A stretch of 64,000 bases of DNA. Source: Bifidobacterium sp. GTDB taxonomy: Bacteria > Actinomycetota > Actinomycetes > Actinomycetales > Bifidobacteriaceae. Under the pieces are notes generated by a model that was given only the letters and a program-made list of their open reading frames with translations, was not told the origin of the DNA and ran no database searches. The DNA is taken from NCBI RefSeq assembly GCF_022647885.1, contig NZ_JALCLM010000001.1, positions 1,488,001 to 1,552,000 on the forward strand, read 5' to 3'. This document shows positions 58,802 through 64,000 of the stretch, piece after piece; positions within the stretch are counted from its first letter, which is position 1; every line of letters starts with the position of its first letter. Both the position numbers and the translations under genes were made by a program.

Positions 58802-60070
58802 ATGGCAAAGGCATGGATTAGTGACCGGTGGCTGACCAAAGCCCCGAAGATGATGACTGATGGTTCGACACTCATGGTGGAGGCTCCAGCCATCGTGCGC
58901 CGTTCCCTGGCGATGCATGTGAACTCTCCTGACAAGGCACAGGTACCCGTAGAGTATCGCACCACGGAGTTCGGCAGGGGTGCGCGTTGGACAGTGTTCT
59001 GGCATGCCGACGGCAAACGCCGGAAACGCAATTTCCGTGAATACCGTGCGGCCGAGGAGTTCGTGGCGGGACTTGAGGATGATATTCGTTCAGGCCGGTA
59101 TGTCGACCCGGCTGGTGAGTTGCATACTTTCGCACAAGTGGCCGAACTATGGCTGGCCGGGCTTAGAGGCACGATGAAAGGCTCTACCGAACACCGGTAC
59201 CGGCGTGAACTCCAGGTGTGGGTGTTGGCTCGCTGGGCTGACGTGCCTCTTGGTCATATCACCACGGCGGCGATACAACGCTGGGTCGCCCAACTGGTCG
59301 AAGGAAAGGCGCCACGTGACGCGCAACGAGCCGTCTCGCATGCGTTGTCGCCGAAAACGATCCGCTCCGTGGTCAAGATCGTCATGAACAGCGTCCTCGA
59401 ACACGCGGTCAACGAAGGGTGGCTCGCGGTGAACCCCATCAAGAAAGTGAAAATCCCCAGACCCGTGGCCGTGGTCAAGCGTGTCTACCTGGTACCAGCT
59501 GAAATCAAGGCATTGGCTGACGAGATGCGTGGAGAGGATGCCTCCAGCGTGTACATCCTCGCTTACACTGGAATGCGCATCGGTGAGCTCCTGGCGTTGC
59601 GTTGTGCGGACGTGGACTTCGAGCGCATGCGCATCATGATATCCAAAACACAATCAGTGGATGTCGACGGGCGCATATGCGAGACCTTGCCCAAAGGCAA
59701 CCGCACACGCACGGTGCCGATCCCCGCAAGCCTCCTACCGCGGTTACGTGAGCTCACCGACGAACGTGGTGATGACGAGTATCTTGTGCGTGCTCCGCGG
59801 GGAGGCCAGCAATCCGTGCAGAACTGGCGCAATCGCATCTGGATGCCCGCACTACGACGCGCGGGCATGAACGACATCAAGGGGTTGGTACCGCATTCAC
59901 TACGGCATTCCTACGCCTCGCTGGCCATCAAAAGCGGAGCCGACGTCAAGACCCTTCAGTCGGTGCTGGGGCACGCCTCGGCCACCGAAACTTTGGACAC
60001 TTATGCCGACCTATGGCCTGACCGCAAATCCGATGTCGCAGCCGCCATCGACGGGGATATTGTGATGTGA
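58802..60070 (+). CDS. int: tyrosine-type site-specific integrase
   Basis: Phage/ICE integrase of 422 aa. The N-terminal arm-binding part (about 1-90) contains RTTEFGRGARWTVFWHADGK, the SAM-like core-binding domain (about 100-190) follows, and the catalytic domain holds R259 (TGMRIGE), H365 and R368 (PHSLRHSY) and nucleophile Y401 (TLDTYADLW). The ATG at 58802 follows GGGGTCACT; the frame is open back into the tRNA without meaning. Intact and probably functional. It integrates at the 3' end of tRNA-Pro, by position. Confidence 0.94.
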   Translation: MAKAWISDRWLTKAPKMMTDGSTLMVEAPAIVRRSLAMHVNSPDKAQVPVEYRTTEFGRGARWTVFWHADGKRRKRNFREYRAAEEFVAGLEDDIRSGRYVDPAGELHTFAQVAELWLAGLRGTMKGSTEHRYRRELQVWVLARWADVPLGHITTAAIQRWVAQLVEGKAPRDAQRAVSHALSPKTIRSVVKIVMNSVLEHAVNEGWLAVNPIKKVKIPRPVAVVKRVYLVPAEIKALADEMRGEDASSVYILAYTGMRIGELLALRCADVDFERMRIMISKTQSVDVDGRICETLPKGNRTRTVPIPASLLPRLRELTDERGDDEYLVRAPRGGQQSVQNWRNRIWMPALRRAGMNDIKGLVPHSLRHSYASLAIKSGADVKTLQSVLGHASATETLDTYADLWPDRKSDVAAAIDGDIVM

Positions 60071-60096
60071 ATTTGGGTTGTCTTGTGGTGGGTCTA

Positions 60097-60121
60097 CACA
60101 ATGTGAATTTTTGGTGTACAC
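60097..60121. promoter_or_regulatory. paired palindromes downstream of the integrase
   Basis: CACAATGTG (60097-60105) and GTGTACAC (60114-60121) lie nine bases apart and are themselves similar. This looks like a double operator for an element-encoded regulator. The 220 nt to the next gene also hold a possible 26-codon frame (60123-60203, MSYPKNIENLCENPSG..) and a GCTCC/GGAGC hairpin at 60252-60270; none is secure. Confidence 0.35.
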
Positions 60122-60290
60122 TATGTCCTACCCGAAGAATATTGAAAACTTGTGTGAGAACCCATCAGGGTGCGGTCGTGAAACCAGCGGCCAGACGGAT
60201 TGAATAAAGGCTGTGGGCCTGGGGACGTCGTGGTGACGTGCATCTGATAAATGCTCCTTTTTATGGAGCGTATGCACGAGGAGTTCTCAC

Positions 60291-60944
60291 ATGGGGACAC
60301 AAGTCGATGACGGCGTTATCGCCGCGTTTATGGAAGATTTGAAAAAACAGGTCGCTGGCACGGTGCCGTCGACCGCTGATTCGAAGAACCGTCCCACGGC
60401 GGAAGTCGTGTATGCGATAGCGTTGGACCGGTTCACCCTTGGTCGTGATGCCGAAACTAACGTGGCGCTGGCTGTTGACGGAACCCGAGGACTGGCGTTC
60501 GATGTTCGAGGAGACGTGTTCGCATCGATGCTCAACAATTTTGTGTTTGAGGATACCGGGTTCATCCCGTCTAAGGCGGCATTGACGAACGCGATTTTCA
60601 CGCTGGATGGTCAGGCGAAGTTGCAAACCTGTGTTGATGCGCGTTTGAGGGTTGCTAATTCTGGTGGTGTGGTGTGGTTGGATATGGTCGGCGACGACGA
60701 TCATGTCGTGAGGTTGGATTCTTCTGGATGGCAGTTCCTTGAACGTGCGTCGGCGGTGGATGTTCCCGTGTTTCGGCGGCCCCCCTTGCAGTCTCCCTAC
60801 GTTGTGCCGGTCGAGGGTGGTGACATCGGCGAGCTGTGGCGAGTGCTGAACATACAAGGCAACCAGCGGGGCATGTTGCTGGGCTGGATCGTCTTTGCGT
60901 TGCTTAACGGGACGGCATCGTTCGTATCTTATATACGCGGATAA
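60291..60944 (+). CDS. truncated replication/ATPase-like protein of an integrated element
   Basis: A 217-aa protein with a good AGGAG eight bases before the ATG. The segment GDIGELWRVLNIQGNQRGMLLGWIVFALLN resembles (read in two parts) the stretch just before the Walker A motif in ATP-binding proteins encoded by actinobacterial integrative elements and phages, where several hundred more residues with a P-loop follow. Here the frame stops soon after, at FVSYIRG, and no P-loop is present. I read it as an amputated N-terminal fragment; family assignment is inference. If translated, it is soluble except for the hydrophobic end. Confidence 0.5.
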   Translation: MGTQVDDGVIAAFMEDLKKQVAGTVPSTADSKNRPTAEVVYAIALDRFTLGRDAETNVALAVDGTRGLAFDVRGDVFASMLNNFVFEDTGFIPSKAALTNAIFTLDGQAKLQTCVDARLRVANSGGVVWLDMVGDDDHVVRLDSSGWQFLERASAVDVPVFRRPPLQSPYVVPVEGGDIGELWRVLNIQGNQRGMLLGWIVFALLNGTASFVSYIRG

Positions 60945-61139
60945 TTCCTTCGCCCCACCGCTGACACCGCTCAACTACCCGAGATGCAGACCCCGTACCC
61001 CACGGGCGCCAATGTCAGGGATCTCGATCCCGCACTGCTGGTGACAGGGGCATCGGGATTCGCTGCCGTCGGCTGCGCCATCGTGCATGTCGTTCGCAGG
61101 AGGAACATACGCGGTGCGCACATACATACCGCTATTTAG
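60945..61139 (+). pseudogene. possible C-terminal membrane-anchor fragment
   Basis: In the same frame after the TAA at 60942, 64 codons stay open to TAG at 61137. The translation contains a hydrophobic segment ALLVTGASGFAAVGCAIVHV followed by RRRNIRGAH, the shape of a C-terminal transmembrane anchor with positive stop-transfer. There is no start codon with a ribosome site. It may be a relic joined to the truncated gene by a deletion. Confidence 0.3.
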
Positions 61140-62190
61140 CGAAGCCGAGCAATCTATCCGCCACCCCCACCGTGAGTGGACGACCTTTGGTCTTGTTCTT
61201 CAACAGGTATCCGCCGAATCTCTCTACAAACATCTGCACCCCAAGGGTCGCCGCGAAGGGCTCTGCGCGCTCCATGGAGTCGATAGCACGACAGGACTCC
61301 GCTTTAACCTCGCGGAAAAACTTCTTTCTCGTATATAGTCGTTCATTTCTCGGATATGTCATATGTACCGTTCCGGCTGGCATATCCCGCTCGTACGACC
61401 AAGCGCCGCCCCCAACGGGAGGTTTATGCATCTGACATAGATAGTGTGCATAAGGTCGGACGCCCCAATCCTTACCATCATGGGAGCAGTCGAAGACCCG
61501 AGCGGACGTCATTTTATCGGTGATGGTCGTGCCCGAGCTCAGAAGGATCCAATCCACACTGCCCGCCGCCTCTCGGAGCAGGGAAAGTATTTCCGCAAAC
61601 ATCGGCAGCTCGCCTTGTTCGCACCTACGTACTGCCGTGTGGGGAGCGTTGAGGAACAAGTCCGAAAAATCTGAGCGTGTCTCTATGAACAGCGCCAATC
61701 CCCCATATGTTGAATGTTCTTGCGCAGCCAGATCCTCGACCGTATGCCTGTAGGACTCGAGCTTGTTCAGGTGATTATGGAGCGTCTTCTCGAACACCTG
61801 GACGAAGTTGTCGAGACCGCAATCGAAATGCACCCTCTGATATTCTCCCAGCAGCGCTGTGAAGCTCTTCAACGCTGAGTCAAACGACCCATCGTCGGCG
61901 AACTTGCGTTGCATCTTTGTTATCTCACTCTCCAGCACCTTGTATTGCGACTGGTTGGCGCCGTGTTTTCTATGTCCGCCCGCATCCACTTGAAAGTGCT
62001 CGATGCCGATCAGACGATGCCTGTTCTGTGCGGAGCGAACCACGAAATCAGGATGCTCATTCTCCCCGTCGACCATCTCGCCAAAAGGAATAGCATGACT
62101 CGCTGTGTTGTGCTCAGCCAGCTCAAGAGCCCTGGCATAACGGGACTGCTCCCTGTTCTTTTTTTCGTCATTCGAAGAATTATCAGACAT
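61132..62190 (-). CDS. uncharacterised 352-aa protein in the island
   Basis: I do not recognise this protein. It begins with a charged, low-complexity segment (SDNSSNDEKKNREQSRYARA), then HPDFVVRSAQNRHRLIGIEHFQVDAGG split at about 48-72, which has a D...E spacing like PD-(D/E)xK nucleases but no clear lysine. The middle is helical (about 90-190, repeated Leu/Glu heptads); the C-terminal third is basic with conserved-looking FGGYLLKN. No signal peptide or membrane segment. No ribosome site precedes the ATG, so start and expression are unsure. It lies head to head with an McrC fragment, a setting typical of defence cargo. Confidence 0.6.
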   Translation of the reverse strand: MSDNSSNDEKKNREQSRYARALELAEHNTASHAIPFGEMVDGENEHPDFVVRSAQNRHRLIGIEHFQVDAGGHRKHGANQSQYKVLESEITKMQRKFADDGSFDSALKSFTALLGEYQRVHFDCGLDNFVQVFEKTLHNHLNKLESYRHTVEDLAAQEHSTYGGLALFIETRSDFSDLFLNAPHTAVRRCEQGELPMFAEILSLLREAAGSVDWILLSSGTTITDKMTSARVFDCSHDGKDWGVRPYAHYLCQMHKPPVGGGAWSYERDMPAGTVHMTYPRNERLYTRKKFFREVKAESCRAIDSMERAEPFAATLGVQMFVERFGGYLLKNKTKGRPLTVGVADRLLGFAK

Positions 62191-62211
62191 GAGGCAAGCA
62201 TAACGCCATAG

Positions 62212-62793
62212 TCTTTACGACCATGCCCCTCAACACCGGGCATCTGCTCTACTACCTCAGGGTGTGAGAAAGCAACATTCGCAGACGCAGAGCCACATGC
62301 AGATCAGGAACCGGCAAGATGCCGAAACGAATGGGCGAACGGGGCATTCCTGTTTCAGCTGCAGTACCTTTACGAGAATTACGTGGAATCAAAGCTTCGC
62401 GAAACAATGGAGGGGTACACCATCCAAACCCAAGGATGCGGGAACCGAGGTATGTATCTTTTGGACCAGTCCAAGACGCTGAAGCTCAAACCGGATTTTC
62501 ATCTGACTGCCGGTGGTAACACGATCATCATCGACACCAAATGGAAGACGCCGCATGCAAGGAGCGAAGGCAAGCCGGACCGCAACGACCTTTACCAGCT
62601 ATTTGCATATAGCATCAAATTCCACGCAAAGAAAGTCGTTCTGTTGTACCCCAAGCAATCCAACAAGGACCCACAGCCGAAAACATACACATCAACCTGC
62701 CCCGAAGTCACGATTATCGTCTGTTTTATAGACTTATTGAATGCCGAGCAGTCCTTTAGTAAGCTTGCCTGTTTGCTCAACAAATCTCCATGA
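62212..62793 (+). pseudogene. mcrC: McrC C-terminal fragment (5-methylcytosine restriction component)
   Basis: The frame is open from 62212 but has no usable start before a GTG at 62383. From about 62323 it reads like McrC: RNEWANGAFLFQLQYLYENY, then the PD-(D/E)xK nuclease core KPDFHL..NTIIIDTKWK (Asp, Asp and Lys positions present) and NDLYQLFAYSIKFHAKK with VVLLYP. The N-terminal half that contacts McrB, and McrB itself, are missing. Probably a remnant; if started at 62383 a 136-aa nuclease domain could still be made. Confidence 0.72.
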
Positions 62794-62862
62794 CAGAAGA
62801 TTACTTGTCCCTTAGTGCCCCAACGATCTTGCGGTGCGTGGTGAACTGAGTCAAGGACAACA

Positions 62863-62894
62863 GCAAGGCCCTTCACATGCGTGAAGGGTCTTGC
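62863..62894 (-). terminator. terminator of the coiled-coil envelope protein gene
   Basis: GCAAGGCCCTTCAC and GTGAAGGGTCTTGC form a 14-bp stem (one G-U) with loop ATGC, about 18 nt after the stop of the gene at 62912. Moderate T content follows leftward. Confidence 0.75.
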
Positions 62895-62911
62895 GAAATG
62901 CCAAACATCAA

Positions 62912-63934
62912 TCAGCTAGAACCGCCATCGACAGTTTTTGATTCAAAGCACTGCCCCATACTGAGATAGAATCCCGATGGGCATGAAGTTGTAGCGCCGC
63001 TACCCGAGTTCCCACCGCCGTTCCCACTGCCCGAACCCCCACCACCATTGCTTCCGCCGCTGTTGCCGCCCGCTCCGGAACCTTTGCTGCCGGACGATCC
63101 GCCGCTCGAAGTCGTCTTTTTGCTGCTTGTCCCGCTTGACGTCCCACTGCTCTTTTTCGTGTTCGTTGCATTCGCGGCCGCCTGTGCCGCCGCCTCGGCA
63201 TCTGCCTTTTCCTTCGCTGCTTTCGCGTCGCCGACGGCCTGCACTTTGCCCGCCACGTTTCCAGCTTGGTCGCCCAGCGCCTTGATGTCCTTCGAGTCCT
63301 TGGTCTTGATGGCGTTGTCCAACGCCTCCCGGAGCTGCTCGCGCACCGTGTTGTCCTGCACTTTGCCGTCCGAGTCGGCCAAGGTCTGCTCGCCGTTGGC
63401 TATGGCGTCGGTCAATGTCTTCTGCGCGTCAGCGACCTCCTTAGCCGTCTTCGACTCGGTGACCTTGGCGGCACTGTCGGTGATGGCCTTGATGCTCGTA
63501 TCTACAGTCTTGGTCTGCTCGGCCAGCTTCGCCGTTTTGGCATCGAGGGTCTCGGTGTCGCCGTCCGCAGGGCAAGCTACAGGCTTGGGTGCCTCTGTTG
63601 CCACTGCCTTGGACAGCGCCTCCACGGTGGCTCCGTCGGCCACTTGTTCGGCGGTGATCGTCACCGTCTCGGCAACGTCCGTCTTCGCCTTGTCGAGGTC
63701 CGTGAGAGCGGCTGTGAACTGTTTCAGTTCCTTCTCGCAAGATGCGAGGGATTCCTGCCTGTGTTGTTCGTCGAGGTGTCGCTTGTAGGCGAGCCCGCCG
63801 GAGATGCCACCGGTGAGGAGCAGCACGAGGGCGCTGACCAGTGCGATGATTTTGACGCGCCTGCGGCTGTTCTGCACTTCGGGTGTCTCGTCACCGGTCT
63901 GGTCAAGGACTTGGGTCTGGTCGAGGTCGGTCAC
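62912..63934 (-). CDS. membrane-anchored coiled-coil protein with Gly/Ser-rich stalk and Cys-containing tip
   Basis: A 340-aa envelope protein. A short acidic cytoplasmic N-terminus with QNSRRRVK is followed by one transmembrane helix (about 29-50), then an Ala/Lys/Glu-rich coiled-coil region (55-250) with SCEKELKQF and VACPADGD, a Ser/Gly/Lys low-complexity stalk (about 255-315), and a tip TSCPSGFYLSMGQCFES. Four extracellular cysteines could make two disulfides. The GTG start has AAGGAG upstream. Similar proteins occur in bifidobacteria without known function. GC-rich like the left-end adhesin. Confidence 0.8.
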   Translation of the reverse strand: MTDLDQTQVLDQTGDETPEVQNSRRRVKIIALVSALVLLLTGGISGGLAYKRHLDEQHRQESLASCEKELKQFTAALTDLDKAKTDVAETVTITAEQVADGATVEALSKAVATEAPKPVACPADGDTETLDAKTAKLAEQTKTVDTSIKAITDSAAKVTESKTAKEVADAQKTLTDAIANGEQTLADSDGKVQDNTVREQLREALDNAIKTKDSKDIKALGDQAGNVAGKVQAVGDAKAAKEKADAEAAAQAAANATNTKKSSGTSSGTSSKKTTSSGGSSGSKGSGAGGNSGGSNGGGGSGSGNGGGNSGSGATTSCPSGFYLSMGQCFESKTVDGGSS

Positions 63935-64000
63935 TTGGGGGCTCCTTATTATGGACGTGCTGTTAATTATTGTAATCGGACGCGAGGAAGGCTGTTGTTG

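Noticed and set aside
60261-60974. 237-codon minus-strand frame opposite the 217-aa gene
   Set aside because: Antisense to a gene with a clear ribosome site; composition is His/Arg-rich and no family resemblance is visible.
63048-63788. 246-codon plus-strand frame opposite the coiled-coil envelope gene
   Set aside because: Its Ala/Ser/Val/Phe-rich repetitive translation is the antisense of an Ala/Lys/Glu coiled coil; no start signal.
1-64000. CRISPR array, rRNA operon, insertion sequence or replication origin
   Set aside because: No regularly spaced repeats, rRNA-like sequence, transposase frames or DnaA-box clusters were seen in the window.

Overview
The window is a chromosomal segment of a member of the Bifidobacteriaceae (Bifidobacterium or a close scardovial relative). 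The strongest sign is xylulose-5-phosphate/fructose-6-phosphate phosphoketolase (xfp), the key enzyme of the bifid shunt, followed by pta and ackA and facing guaA. A fused shikimate kinase/dehydroquinate synthase, a CTC-type L25 and actinobacterial gene orders (alaS-ruvX-mltG, phoH-ybeY-corC-era, sufBDCSU) agree. By eye the central core is of moderate GC, while both ends (1-4.7 kb and 58.4-64 kb) are GC-richer and carry accessory genes.

Layout. 1-4700: 5' part of a very large secreted adhesin/pilin-like protein on the minus strand, with a signal peptide, a fibro-slime (PA14-like) domain and at least six SpaA/Cna-B modules; its C-terminus lies outside the window. 4957-12592: rpsT, a TRIC/UPF0126 channel, an NADP-dependent secondary alcohol dehydrogenase with its own promoter and operator, ilvE, rplY and the three-gene proton-translocating transhydrogenase pntAa-pntAb-pntB. 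12745-22819: an acyl-CoA synthetase, the leftward rsmE-HIT-phoH-ybeY-corC-era series, tRNA-Leu(GAG), a TrmH-family methyltransferase and uraA. 23023-30488: glgC and the SUF iron-sulfur operon (sufB, sufD, sufC, sufS, sufU and a SufT-like factor with an added Cys/His-rich arm). 30727-42951: pyrG, the shikimate genes aroQ, aroKB and aroC, a minimal prepilin peptidase, mltG, ruvX, alaS and small membrane proteins. 43131-54686: rpsD, a PcrA/UvrD helicase, guaA and the energy-yielding set xfp, pta and ackA. 54790-58219: a HisN-like phosphatase, aroA and a DUF998-like membrane protein.

58363-64000 looks like a decayed integrated element: tRNA-Pro(TGG) as attachment site, an excisionase and a tyrosine integrase in divergent orientation, an amputated replication/ATPase-like protein, a 352-aa protein of unknown function, a headless McrC (5-methylcytosine restriction) fragment, and a coiled-coil, Gly/Ser-rich envelope protein.

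The most unusual signal is a dispersed family of four 88-116 bp elements (5294-5409, 24384-24493, 32490-32604, 43983-44070). All share the termini GTGTAGGGATTT...AAATCCCTACAC as (near-)perfect terminal inverted repeats. Interiors have diverged, but changes in one arm are matched in the other, and every copy sits 12-41 nt downstream of the stop codon of a leftward gene. Metabolically, phosphoketolase, Pta and AckA give ATP and acetate, the transhydrogenase and the NADP-dependent alcohol dehydrogenase can balance NAD(P)H, and aroQ, aroKB, aroC and aroA cover most of chorismate synthesis.
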